From positions 1-22,355 of the forward strand of contig DCXY01000021.1 of assembly GCA_002329155.1 (NCBI GenBank): 22,355 nt of DNA. The letters are read 5' to 3'. The number at the start of each line of letters is the position of its first letter. Position 1 is the first letter of the stretch. The DNA comes from Stenotrophomonas sp. UBA2124 (GTDB lineage Bacteria > Pseudomonadota > Gammaproteobacteria > Xanthomonadales > Xanthomonadaceae). The translations under genes and the position numbers were made by a program. Below, piece after piece: positions 1 to 6,657 of this stretch. The notes under the pieces are model-generated. The model had not been told where the DNA came from. It saw only the letters and a program-made list of their open reading frames with translations, and did no database searches.

Positions 1-544
1 CTTCCGAGTGCTCGCTCTCGACAACCGCACGGCGGGAAACGACCACGTTGTTACGCTTGCGGTCGAGCTTGATGAGCTTGAACTCCAGCTCCTTGCCTTC
101 CAGGTAGGCCGGGTCGCGCACCGGGCGCACATCGACCAGCGAACCGGGCAGGAACGCGCGGACATCCTTGATGTCCACGGTGAAACCACCCTTGACCTTG
201 CCGCTGATGCGGCCGGTGATGGTTTCGTTCTTTTCCAACGCTTCTTCCAGCTCGTCCCACACCATGGCGCGCTTGGCCTTCTCGCGCGACAGGACGGTTT
301 CGCCGAAGCCGTTCTCGATCGAGTCGAGGGCAACCTTCACCTGGTCGCCCACGCCCACGTCGATCTCGCCAGCGTCGTTACGGAACTGTTCGATCGGCAC
401 GATGCCTTCGGACTTCAGGCCGGCGTTGATCACCACCACGTCGCCGCGGACGTCAACGACGGTACCGACGACGATGGCACCCGGCTTCAGCTTGGCCAGG
501 TTGGCTTGGCTGGCTTCGAACAGTTCGGCAAATGATTCGGTCAT
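1..544 (-). CDS. rpsA: 30S ribosomal protein S1, N-terminal part (cut by window edge)
   Basis: This is the first 181 codons of ribosomal protein S1, which binds mRNA on the 30S subunit and helps start translation of mRNAs with weak Shine-Dalgarno sequences. The protein begins MTESFAELFEASQANLAKLK and then enters the first S1 (OB-fold) repeat at about residue 20, with the typical GDVVVINAGLKSEGIVP run. A second repeat starts near residue 105 (GRISGKVKGGFTVDI) and continues to the edge with LPGSLVDVRPVRD and the later RKRNNVVVSRRAV motif. The ATG at 542-544 is the only sensible start, because the family N-terminus aligns directly there. The gene lies downstream of cmk on the same strand, an order conserved in many proteobacteria. 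There is no clear SD sequence upstream. Family assignment is very secure; the rest of the gene lies outside the window. Confidence 0.97.
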   Translation of the reverse strand, partial: MTESFAELFEASQANLAKLKPGAIVVGTVVDVRGDVVVINAGLKSEGIVPIEQFRNDAGEIDVGVGDQVKVALDSIENGFGETVLSREKAKRAMVWDELEEALEKNETITGRISGKVKGGFTVDIKDVRAFLPGSLVDVRPVRDPAYLEGKELEFKLIKLDRKRNNVVVSRRAVVESEHSE

Positions 545-565
545 TAGATTTACTCTGTTGAACAC

Positions 566-595
566 ACGGGTAGCGGATCCGTTGCGGAAACCCGT
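566..595 (-). promoter_or_regulatory. Inverted repeat in the rpsA leader
   Basis: In the 197-nt gap between cmk and rpsA there is a dyad with 6-bp arms (ACGGGT at 566-571 and ACCCGT at 590-595) enclosing a smaller CGGATCCG palindrome. In the rpsA mRNA it would fold about 22 nt before the ATG. The stretch just before the ATG (AACAGAGTAAATCTA) has only a GAG at about -10 and no real SD. E. coli rpsA also lacks a canonical SD and uses leader hairpins for autoregulation by S1; extending that to this gene is inference. No convincing promoter hexamers were found in the gap, so rpsA may rely partly on transcription through cmk. Confidence 0.4.
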
Positions 596-740
596 ACTAC
601 CCACCTGTTGTGCGACCCCATGCAGGCAGCCGCGAGTTGAATGGAAAAACCCACCACGCACCATTGCGCAGCGGGGCTGTTGCAACTTCTTTGACAATGC
701 GACTGCGGCCGATGCATTGGCCACACTCTACTGCGTGGAT

Positions 741-1418
741 CTAAAGGCCCGTTGCGGGGATCAGATCCAGCACCTTGGCAACGACTTGATCGATGCCAAT
801 TCCGCTGGTGTCGATGAGAACGGCGTCATCGGCCGGCCTCAGGGGCGCCACTGCGCGCTGTGCATCACGGGCGTCGCGGGCCATGATCTCGCGCAGGAGG
901 TCATCAAAGTTAACCGAAACCCCCTTCTCTTTCAACTGCTTATGCCGACGCTGCGCACGTTCTTCGGCGCTGGCGGTCAGGAATACCTTGAACGGGGCGT
1001 CCGGGAAGATGACCGTACCCATGTCCCGGCCATCGGCAACCAGCCCCGGCGCCACCCTGAATGCGCGCTGGCGCTCCTTCAGCGCGCCCCGCACCTCCGG
1101 GATGGCGGCAATGGCCGAGGCCAGCGCACCGGTGGTTTCCAGGCGCAGTTCGTCGGTGGCGTCGGTGCCATTGACCAGCACTCGCAGGCTCTCGCCGCGT
1201 TCAGCAAACTGAATCTTGGTGTCGAAGGTGCAGCGCACCAATGCCGAGGCGTCGGAGGTGTCAATGTCAGCCCAGCTGGCGGCCACGCCCACCGCCCGGT
1301 ACAGCGCGCCCGAATCCAGGTAGTGCCAGCCCAGACGGCTGGCAACGATGCGGCTCACGGTGCCCTTGCCCGCGCCGGACGGGCCATCAATGGTGAGAAC
1401 GGGGGGGAGCTGGCTCAT
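741..1418 (-). CDS. cmk: Cytidylate (CMP/dCMP) kinase
   Basis: A 225-residue cytosolic kinase that phosphorylates CMP and dCMP to the diphosphates with ATP, recycling pyrimidine nucleotides. The P-loop GPSGAGKGT sits at residues 12-20, followed by the CMP-kinase signatures LDSGALYR (about 37-44) and DGRDMGTVIFPDAPFKVFL, and a C-terminal IDTSGIGIDQVV segment. The frame is open further upstream, to 1586, but the family N-terminus begins at MSQLPPVLTIDG, so the ATG at 1416-1418 is chosen. A TAGAAT -10-like box lies about 30 nt upstream on the minus strand. The length fits bacterial Cmk. It is immediately upstream of rpsA on the same strand, the usual arrangement. No defects seen. Confidence 0.96.
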   Translation of the reverse strand: MSQLPPVLTIDGPSGAGKGTVSRIVASRLGWHYLDSGALYRAVGVAASWADIDTSDASALVRCTFDTKIQFAERGESLRVLVNGTDATDELRLETTGALASAIAAIPEVRGALKERQRAFRVAPGLVADGRDMGTVIFPDAPFKVFLTASAEERAQRRHKQLKEKGVSVNFDDLLREIMARDARDAQRAVAPLRPADDAVLIDTSGIGIDQVVAKVLDLIPATGL

Positions 1419-1449
1419 TCGGCTGCCTGTTTCTGAACGGAATCGCGCT

Positions 1450-1455
1450 ATTCTA
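1450..1455 (-). promoter_or_regulatory. Putative -10 box of the cmk(-rpsA) promoter
   Basis: On the minus strand TAGAAT (one mismatch to TATAAT) ends 31 nt before the cmk ATG. No good -35 hexamer is found at 16-18 nt, so the call rests on the -10 box and position. A small CCGCT/AGCGG inverted repeat (1461-1471) lies between the two promoter elements and could affect initiation. Confidence 0.4.
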
Positions 1456-1497
1456 GCGCCCCGCTCAGCGGTCTTGAGCCGGATTTGCCGCAACCAC

Positions 1498-1527
1498 TTG
1501 AACGCGCATGAAAATACCCGGTAGAAT
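1498..1527 (+). promoter_or_regulatory. Putative sigma-70 promoter for the L36 gene
   Basis: TTGAAC (1498-1503) and TAGAAT (1522-1527) are separated by 18 nt, a good housekeeping promoter arrangement, with an expected start near 1533-1535 and a leader of about 75 nt before the L36 ATG. It lies back to back with the cmk -10 box, about 70 bp away. No Zur-type operator was recognised near it by eye. Confidence 0.6.
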
Positions 1528-1608
1528 GGCAGGCTTGAACGAGCGTCATCCTGCATATCCGCGGCCGCGCTCCTGTAGAACTCCAACAGTTATCCGCCGA
1601 GGTATGCC

Positions 1609-1734
1609 ATGAAAGTCCTGTCCTCCCTGAAGTCGGCGAAGGCCCGTCACCGTGACTGCAAGGTCGTGCGCCGTCGCGGCAAGATCTTCGTGATCTGCAA
1701 GTCGAACCCGCGCTTCAAGGCTCGCCAGCGCTGA
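1609..1734 (+). CDS. rpmJ: 50S ribosomal protein L36, type B (zinc-ligand-poor form)
   Basis: A 41-residue basic protein, MKVLSSLKSAKARHRDCKVV at the start and KSNPRFKARQR at the end, clearly ribosomal protein L36 of the longer type B (YkgO-like) form. The classic L36 zinc ribbon uses three Cys and one His; here only C17 and C30 remain, the first Cys position is H14 and the final His position is F36. This is the pattern of the C-minus paralogue that works without zinc. An SD-like GAGG lies about 9 nt before the ATG. The gene has its own promoter (1498-1527) and a strong terminator (1786-1811), so it is monocistronic. Whether the genome also carries a zinc-binding L36 cannot be told from this window. 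Confidence 0.95.
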   Translation: MKVLSSLKSAKARHRDCKVVRRRGKIFVICKSNPRFKARQR

Positions 1735-1785
1735 GCCAACTGGCTTCGGCCAGCTCCGGATGCCGCAAGGCTGAAGGAACCCTTC

Positions 1786-1811
1786 AAAAAGCCGCCTTCG
1801 GGCGGCTTTTT
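1786..1811 (+). terminator. Rho-independent terminator after L36
   Basis: AAAAGCCGCC (1787-1796), a TTCG tetraloop and GGCGGCTTTT (1801-1810) make a perfect GC-rich hairpin with a U tract, 52 nt after the L36 stop codon. The A and T tracts on both sides mean it could also work on the opposite strand, but no minus-strand gene ends here. Confidence 0.93.
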
Positions 1812-1934
1812 GTATCCGCGCCCTGCCCTCACACCACCCCGGCTGCCAGCCGGTGATGATGAAAACGACGCAGGGCGTTTCTTTGTCGCCATTTTTTGCT
1901 GTAATCGTCACCTGTCCTCTGGGGAGAAGCGACC

Positions 1935-2264
1935 ATGAAGCAAATGATCCAAGCACTGACCCTTGCCGCACTGATGGCAGGTGCCCCGGCCGCGATGGCC
2001 GATACCCTGCTGATCGACCGCGCGCACGAAAAGCCCGCCGTCGCCCTGCCGGCGCGCGGTGAAACCGCCAGCCAGGTGGAGGCCCGTTTCGGCGCCCCAC
2101 AGGAAAAGCTGGAACCGCGCGGCGGCCAGAAGCGCCAGTGGCCGGTCATCAACCGCTGGGTGTACCCGGCGTTCACCGTGTACTTTGAACGCCAGCGCGT
2201 GATCGACGTGGTGGCCAACCAGGCCGGCCCGGAAGAAATCGGCCCCAAGCCGCCCATCCGCTGA
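1935..2264 (+). CDS. Small secreted periplasmic protein of unknown function
   Basis: A 109-residue protein with a clear Sec signal peptide: a basic start (MKQ), a hydrophobic core (ALTLAALMAGAPAA) and a likely cleavage after AMA at residue 22. The mature part of about 87 residues has the pattern SQVEARFGAPQEKL followed by RWVYPAFTVYFERQRVIDVV. This resembles the short alpha/beta 'GxP ... W.Y..f.vyF..d.V..v' pattern of SmpA/BamE-like small envelope proteins, but I do not assign that family. There is no lipobox, so it should be free in the periplasm. A good SD (GGGGAG) precedes the ATG. It is preceded by the L36 terminator and followed 77 nt later by aguA. Function unknown; the reading frame itself is convincing. 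Confidence 0.85.
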   Translation: MKQMIQALTLAALMAGAPAAMADTLLIDRAHEKPAVALPARGETASQVEARFGAPQEKLEPRGGQKRQWPVINRWVYPAFTVYFERQRVIDVVANQAGPEEIGPKPPIR

Positions 2265-2341
2265 CGCCTTGAACCGGGCGGCGGCCACCTGTGCCGCCGC
2301 CCTGCCCGCGCATCAAGCAAGGGCCTTACCTGCAGGAAGAA

Positions 2342-3379
2342 ATGAACGACACGCTCCGCTTCCCTGCCGAATGGGAATCCCAATCCGGCGTCCTGATCGC
2401 CTGGCCGCATGCCGACACCGACTGGGCCGACCGCCTGGCCGACGTGGAGGAAACCTACATCGCGCTGGTGGCTGCCATCACCCGCTTCCAGCCGGTGCTG
2501 ATCTGCGTGGCCGATGACGACATCGAGACCTACGCCGAAATGCGTCTGCGCTCGAACCGGATCGACATGGCGCGCGTGCATTTCATCACCGCTCAGTACG
2601 ACGATACCTGGCTGCGCGACTCCGGCCCGGTCACGCTCAAGCGTGGCGACGGCCGCTTCCAGCTGCTGGATTTCCGCTTCACCGGCTGGGGCGGCAAGTT
2701 CGAGGCCAGCCTCGACGACCAGCTCGTGGGTGTGCTGCACGATGCGGGCGCGTTCGCCGATTCCGACGTGCGCAGCATTCCCTTCGCACTGGAAGGTGGC
2801 GCCATCGACACCGACGGTGCCGGCACCCTGCTCACCACCTGGCAGTGCCTGCACGAACGTCACCCCGAGCGTGACCGCGCCTCGCTCAGCGAGGACATGG
2901 CGCAGTGGATGCACCAGGACCGCGTGCTGTGGCTGGACCACGGCTATCTGGAAGGCGACGACACCGACGCCCATGTCGATACGCTCGCGCGTTTCGCCTC
3001 GGCCGACAGCATCGTCTACCAGGCCTGCGACGACACCAGCGATTCGCACCATGCCGAACTCACCGCCATGGGTGCCGAACTGGCCGCACTGCGCACCGCA
3101 GACGGCAAGCCATACCGCCTGTTCCCGCTGCCGTGGCCGCAGCCGGTGATCGACGAAGGTCGTCGTCTGGCCGCCTCGTACGCCAATTTCCTGATCATCA
3201 ACGGCGCCGTGCTGATGCCGGCCTACGGCGATGCCGCCGACGATGCCGCACGCGATGTGCTGGCGCAGGCCTTCCCGGACCGCGAGATCGTGCAGGTGCC
3301 CTGCCGTTCGTTGATCTGGCAGAACGGCAGCCTGCACTGCATCACCATGCAGCTGCCGGCCGGCCTGCTGAAAGCCTGA
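2342..3379 (+). CDS. aguA: Agmatine deiminase
   Basis: A 345-residue cytosolic enzyme of the peptidyl-arginine-deiminase fold that hydrolyses agmatine to N-carbamoylputrescine and ammonia, the first step of the arginine-decarboxylase route to putrescine. Visible family motifs are WPHADTDWAD (21-30), DDTWLRDSGPV (87-97), the EGG at 151-153, the GDDTDAHVD segment with catalytic His211, and the C-terminal NGSLHCIT with nucleophile Cys333. The frame extends upstream to 2291, but the family start (MNDTLRFPAEWE) and an AGGAAG ribosome site 2-8 nt before it fix the ATG at 2342. The next enzyme of the pathway, aguB, follows after a 179-nt gap holding two hairpins. Length and catalytic residues are complete. 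Confidence 0.96.
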   Translation: MNDTLRFPAEWESQSGVLIAWPHADTDWADRLADVEETYIALVAAITRFQPVLICVADDDIETYAEMRLRSNRIDMARVHFITAQYDDTWLRDSGPVTLKRGDGRFQLLDFRFTGWGGKFEASLDDQLVGVLHDAGAFADSDVRSIPFALEGGAIDTDGAGTLLTTWQCLHERHPERDRASLSEDMAQWMHQDRVLWLDHGYLEGDDTDAHVDTLARFASADSIVYQACDDTSDSHHAELTAMGAELAALRTADGKPYRLFPLPWPQPVIDEGRRLAASYANFLIINGAVLMPAYGDAADDAARDVLAQAFPDREIVQVPCRSLIWQNGSLHCITMQLPAGLLKA

Positions 3380-3381
3380 CA

Positions 3382-3405
3382 GGTGCAGGGGCGGTGCCCT
3401 GCACC
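3382..3405 (+). other. Hairpin just after the aguA stop codon
   Basis: A perfect 9-bp stem (GGTGCAGGG / CCCTGCACC) with a 6-nt loop begins three bases after the aguA stop. No U tract follows, so it is not a standard terminator; it may protect the 3' end or slow transcription between aguA and aguB. Confidence 0.7.
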
Positions 3406-3407
3406 GC

Positions 3408-3441
3408 CCGCCGCCCATACACCGCCGCATATGGGCGGCGG
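3408..3441 (+). other. Second hairpin between aguA and aguB
   Basis: A perfect 12-bp inverted repeat (CCGCCGCCCATA / TATGGGCGGCGG) with a 10-nt spacer, directly behind the first hairpin. No U tract follows. It could be an mRNA stabiliser, an attenuator or a protein-binding dyad. A TAACAT at 3525-3530 is a weak -10 candidate for separate aguB transcription further on. Confidence 0.65.
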
Positions 3442-3558
3442 CATGAAACACGACGCATCGCACACACCGCATATCGCGCGGCACCCTGCGAAGCACCCGT
3501 TCAGACGCGCCCGCGCATCCGCGTTAACATGCGCGTTTTCCCCTGCAGGATCGACCGC

Positions 3559-4446
3559 ATGAACTCGCGCAGCCCCCTTACCGTCGCCCTCATCCAGGAG
3601 CGCAACCACGGTGATGCCGCCGCCAACCTGGCGGTGATCGAAGCACGCGTGGCCGAGGCGGCTGCGCAGGGTGCCAAGCTGGTGCTGCTGCAGGAACTGC
3701 ACAACGGCCCGTACTTCTGCCAGCACGAATCGGTGGACGAATTCGATCTGGCCGAGCCGATCCCCGGCCCCAGCACCGAGCGCCTGGGTGCGCTGGCGAA
3801 GAAGCACGGCGTGGTCATCGTCGGCTCGCTGTTCGAGCGCCGCGCTGCCGGCCTGTACCACAACACCGCCGTGGTGTTCGAGAAGGACGGCACCCTGCTG
3901 GGCAAGTACCGCAAGATGCACATCCCGGACGATCCGGGCTTCTACGAGAAGTTCTACTTCACCCCGGGCGACCTGGGCTTCACGCCCATCGACACCTCGG
4001 TGGGTCGCCTGGGCGTGCTGGTGTGCTGGGACCAGTGGTATCCGGAAGCCGCGCGCCTGATGGCGCTGGCTGGCGCCGAACTGCTGCTCTACCCCACCGC
4101 CATCGGCTGGGATCCGGACGATGTGCAGGACGAGAAGAACCGCCAGCGCGATGCGTGGGTGCTCAGCCACCGTGGCCATGCCGTGGCCAATGGTGTGCCG
4201 GTGCTCAGCTGCAACCGCGTCGGCCACGAAGCCTCGCCGCTGGGTGCCTCCGGCATCGCCTTCTGGGGCAACAGCCATGTGCTCGGCCCGCAGGGCGAAT
4301 TTCTGGCCGAAGCCGGCACCAAGCCCACCGTGCTGGTGTGCGAGGTTGACCTGCAGCGCAGCGAGCATGTGCGCCGCATCTGGCCGTTCCTGCGCGATCG
4401 CCGCATCGATGCCTACGGCGATCTGCTCAAGCGCTACATCGACTGA
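3559..4446 (+). CDS. aguB: N-carbamoylputrescine amidase
   Basis: A 295-residue nitrilase-superfamily enzyme that hydrolyses N-carbamoylputrescine to putrescine, CO2 and ammonia, completing the agmatine route begun by AguA. The Glu-Lys-Cys triad is in place: E46 in LLQELHNGPYFC, K119 in KYRKMHIPDDPGFYEKFYF and C156 in GVLVCWDQWYPEAARL. The YFTPGD segment is typical of this subfamily. An in-frame ATG also exists at 3529, but the start at 3559 has AGGA at 3547-3550 at proper spacing and matches the family N-terminus. It lies downstream of aguA, and only 11 nt separate it from the next gene, so aguB, the acetyltransferase and the TraB protein probably share a transcript. No residues are missing. 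Confidence 0.96.
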   Translation: MNSRSPLTVALIQERNHGDAAANLAVIEARVAEAAAQGAKLVLLQELHNGPYFCQHESVDEFDLAEPIPGPSTERLGALAKKHGVVIVGSLFERRAAGLYHNTAVVFEKDGTLLGKYRKMHIPDDPGFYEKFYFTPGDLGFTPIDTSVGRLGVLVCWDQWYPEAARLMALAGAELLLYPTAIGWDPDDVQDEKNRQRDAWVLSHRGHAVANGVPVLSCNRVGHEASPLGASGIAFWGNSHVLGPQGEFLAEAGTKPTVLVCEVDLQRSEHVRRIWPFLRDRRIDAYGDLLKRYID

Positions 4447-4457
4447 CAAGGCCTTCC

Positions 4458-4988
4458 GTGAACCTGCAGCTGCGCGCGGCCACACCGGCCGATATTCCCG
4501 CCATCACCGCGATCTACGCGGTGGAGGTGCGGGAGCTGGTCAACACCTACGAGTACGAGGTGCCTGACCAGGCCGAAATGGCGCAGCGCATGGCCGACAT
4601 CACCAGCCGTGGCTATCCCTATCTGGTAGCCACACTGGATGGTGAAGTGGCCGGGTATGCGTATGCCAACAGCTACCGCGCCCGCATCGCCTACCAGTGG
4701 ACCGTGGAGAACTCGGTCTATGTGGATGGCCGCTTCCAAGGGCATGGCGTGGGCAGCGCGCTGCTGCAGGCGCTGATCGATGCATGCACGGCACGCGGCT
4801 ACCGGCAGATGGTGGCAGTGATCGGCGAACCCACCAACACTGCTTCCATCAAGCTGCACGAGCGCTTCGGCTTCCAGCTGGTCGGCATTTTCCGCGGCCT
4901 GGGCCGCAAGCATGGCCGCTGGCTGGATACGGTGCAGATGCAACGCGCGCTCGGCGATGGTGCCGGCAGCGCCCCCTCCAATGAATGA
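4458..4988 (+). CDS. GNAT acetyltransferase, phosphinothricin acetyltransferase-like
   Basis: A 176-residue GNAT-fold N-acetyltransferase of the PAT/Bar/MnaT branch. The acetyl-CoA loop QGHGVG lies at residues 94-99, in the subfamily context WTVENSVYVDGRFQGHGVGS, followed by AVIGEPTNTASIKLHERFGF and GRKHGRWLDTVQMQRAL, all characteristic of this branch. Members acetylate phosphinothricin, methionine sulfoximine or methionine sulfone, and the natural substrate is often unknown. The gene starts with GTG at 4458, 11 nt after the aguB stop, and its 3' end overlaps the start proposed for the TraB gene by 8 bp, so it looks like part of one operon. The link with agmatine enzymes raises an amine or amino-acid analogue as substrate, but that is inference. 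Confidence 0.88.
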   Translation: MNLQLRAATPADIPAITAIYAVEVRELVNTYEYEVPDQAEMAQRMADITSRGYPYLVATLDGEVAGYAYANSYRARIAYQWTVENSVYVDGRFQGHGVGSALLQALIDACTARGYRQMVAVIGEPTNTASIKLHERFGFQLVGIFRGLGRKHGRWLDTVQMQRALGDGAGSAPSNE

Positions 4989-6213
4989 CGCAATGAACGA
5001 AACCACTCTTGATGCCGGCGACGATCTGCTCGCCGGCCAGCCGGTGCGCGTGGTCGAACGCGACGGCGTGCGCTACACCCTGCTGGGCACGGCCCATGTT
5101 TCCCAGGCCAGCGTGCAGGCGGTGGAACAGGCCATCGGCAGCGGCCAGTTCGATGCGGTTGCCGTGGAACTGGACCCGCAGCGCCTGGTCGCGCTGACCG
5201 ACCCGAACGCAATGGCCAAGCTCGATCTGGTGGATGTGATCCGCAAGGGCCGCATCGCCCTGTTCGCCGCCAATCTGGCCCTGGCCGCCTACCAGCGCCG
5301 TCTGGCCGAGCAGCTGGGCATCGAGCCCGGTGCCGAGCTCAAGCGCGCCGTGGCGCTGGCGAAGGAGCGCAACCTGCCCGTGCACCTGATTGACCGCGAT
5401 GTCGGCCTCACCTTCCGCCGCGCCTCGCAGCAGCTGGGCTTCTTCGGCAAGTTGAAGCTCATGGCCGGCCTTGCCGCCGGGCTGTTCTCGTCCGAGGATG
5501 TGGGCGAAGAGGAAATCGAGAAGCTCAAGCAGGGCGACATGCTGGAGTCGAGCTTCGGCGAATTCGCCAACGAGAGCCCCGCGCTGTACCAGGCCATCAT
5601 CGGCGAGCGCGACCGCTACATGGCCACGCGCCTGCGCGAGGAACACGACCCGGCCCAGCGCAACGTGCTGGCCGTGGTGGGCGCCGGCCACCTTGCCGGC
5701 CTGGCCACCTACCTGGAAACCGATACCGACGCACCCGGCCCACTGCGCGAGCAGCTGGAAGCCGTGCCGAAGAAGCGCAACATTCCGTGGATCACCCTGA
5801 CCATTCTTGCCGTGGTGCTGGCTGGCATCGGCATCGGCTTCTGGAAGGGTGGCATGAACATGGGCGCGCAGATGCTCGCCACCTGGGCGATGTACACCGG
5901 CGGCCTGGCAGGGCTGGGCGCCTTGCTGGCCGGCAGCCATCCACTCAGCATCCTCACCGCCATCGCGGTAGCACCGTTCAAGCCGTTCCGCCTGAGCATC
6001 CCTACCGGAGCCTTCGCGGCGCTGGTGGAGACCCGCCTGCGCAAGCCCACCTACCAGGATTTCCTGCAGCTGCGCGACGACGCACAGACGCTCAAGGGCT
6101 GGTACCGCAACCGCGTCACCCGCATCGTGCTGACCTTCATGCTGACCAACCTCGGCAGCATGCTCGGCCTGTGGCTGACCGGTTTCAGCGTGTACGGCAA
6201 GCTGGCCAGCTGA
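4981..6213 (+). CDS. TraB/PrgY-family membrane protein
   Basis: A 410-residue protein of the TraB/PrgY (TIKI-related) family. The N-terminal domain carries LLGTAHVSQASV (about 34-45) and AVAVELD (about 59-65), and later the GAGHLAGL motif; these Gly-His and Glu residues are the conserved, possibly metallohydrolase, residues of the family. The C-terminal third has three or four hydrophobic segments (WITLTILAVVLAGIGIGF; WAMYTGGLAGLGALLAG; HPLSILTAIAVAPF; IVLTFMLTNLGSMLGLWL), so it is anchored in the inner membrane. Enterococcal PrgY/TraB controls pheromone activity; the role in proteobacteria is not established. The ATG at 4981 overlaps the acetyltransferase stop; an in-frame ATG at 4993 is an alternative. 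Neither has a good SD, suggesting translational coupling. It converges with the next gene with only 9 nt between stops. Confidence 0.9.
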   Translation: MNDAMNETTLDAGDDLLAGQPVRVVERDGVRYTLLGTAHVSQASVQAVEQAIGSGQFDAVAVELDPQRLVALTDPNAMAKLDLVDVIRKGRIALFAANLALAAYQRRLAEQLGIEPGAELKRAVALAKERNLPVHLIDRDVGLTFRRASQQLGFFGKLKLMAGLAAGLFSSEDVGEEEIEKLKQGDMLESSFGEFANESPALYQAIIGERDRYMATRLREEHDPAQRNVLAVVGAGHLAGLATYLETDTDAPGPLREQLEAVPKKRNIPWITLTILAVVLAGIGIGFWKGGMNMGAQMLATWAMYTGGLAGLGALLAGSHPLSILTAIAVAPFKPFRLSIPTGAFAALVETRLRKPTYQDFLQLRDDAQTLKGWYRNRVTRIVLTFMLTNLGSMLGLWLTGFSVYGKLAS

Positions 6214-6222
6214 GCCCTTCCG

Positions 6223-6651
6223 TCATGCCGGTCGTGCGCGTGGCCAAACCCAGGCCATGCGCATGATGACCAGGCACAGCACGATCTCGATACTGCTGTA
6301 GGCCAGATAGAACCACCATGCTCCGGGCATGGTAATGGCCACGAACGCCGCATAGAACAGGGCCAAGCCGATGCTGAGCCAGCGCACCAGCCACGCCGGC
6401 AGGGTCAGGGTGAGGAACACCATCAGCCCCGGCACCACCAGCAGCAGTGCGACGAACAACAGCGACGCTTCGCTGGCCGGCCCCATTGGCCCTGCACCGT
6501 CCAGCATGCGCTGCAGCTTGCCCGGCTTGTAGAGGCCGAAGTAGTCGCCGTACAGATAGCAGAACGTGAGGCTGGCCCAGCACGCGGCCAGCTTCAGCCG
6601 GGTTGGCAGGGGCCCATCAAGCAGGGAAAGTGAAGTCGGGCTCTGCTGCAC
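6223..6651 (-). CDS. Four-helix membrane protein, DUF6326 type
   Basis: A 142-residue protein with about four predicted transmembrane helices (around residues 20-40, 62-84, 87-108 and 112-134). The segment WASLTFCYLYGDYFGLYKPGK, whose key part is the CYxYGDYFxLY pattern, matches my memory of DUF6326 proteins found in many bacteria; function unknown. It starts with GTG at 6649-6651, only 6 nt after the DUF4386 stop, with an AAGGGA ribosome site overlapping the end of that gene, so the two are translated from one mRNA. The stop codon lies 9 nt from that of the converging TraB gene, with no terminator hairpin seen in between. No signs of transfer or damage. Confidence 0.8.
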   Translation of the reverse strand: MQQSPTSLSLLDGPLPTRLKLAACWASLTFCYLYGDYFGLYKPGKLQRMLDGAGPMGPASEASLLFVALLLVVPGLMVFLTLTLPAWLVRWLSIGLALFYAAFVAITMPGAWWFYLAYSSIEIVLCLVIMRMAWVWPRARPA

Positions 6652-6657
6652 GGCACG

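Noticed and set aside
168..1436. Plus-strand 422-codon open frame
   Set aside because: It covers the antisense of rpsA and cmk and the gap between them; both real genes have clear family motifs on the minus strand.
3529..3558. Earlier in-frame ATG of aguB at 3529
   Set aside because: It adds ten residues absent from the family N-terminus and lacks an SD, while the ATG at 3559 has AGGA at proper spacing.
1829..4485. Minus-strand open frames of 555 and 420 codons (1829-3496, 3223-4485)
   Set aside because: They are antisense to aguA and aguB, which have complete catalytic motifs; the shadow products show no recognisable family.
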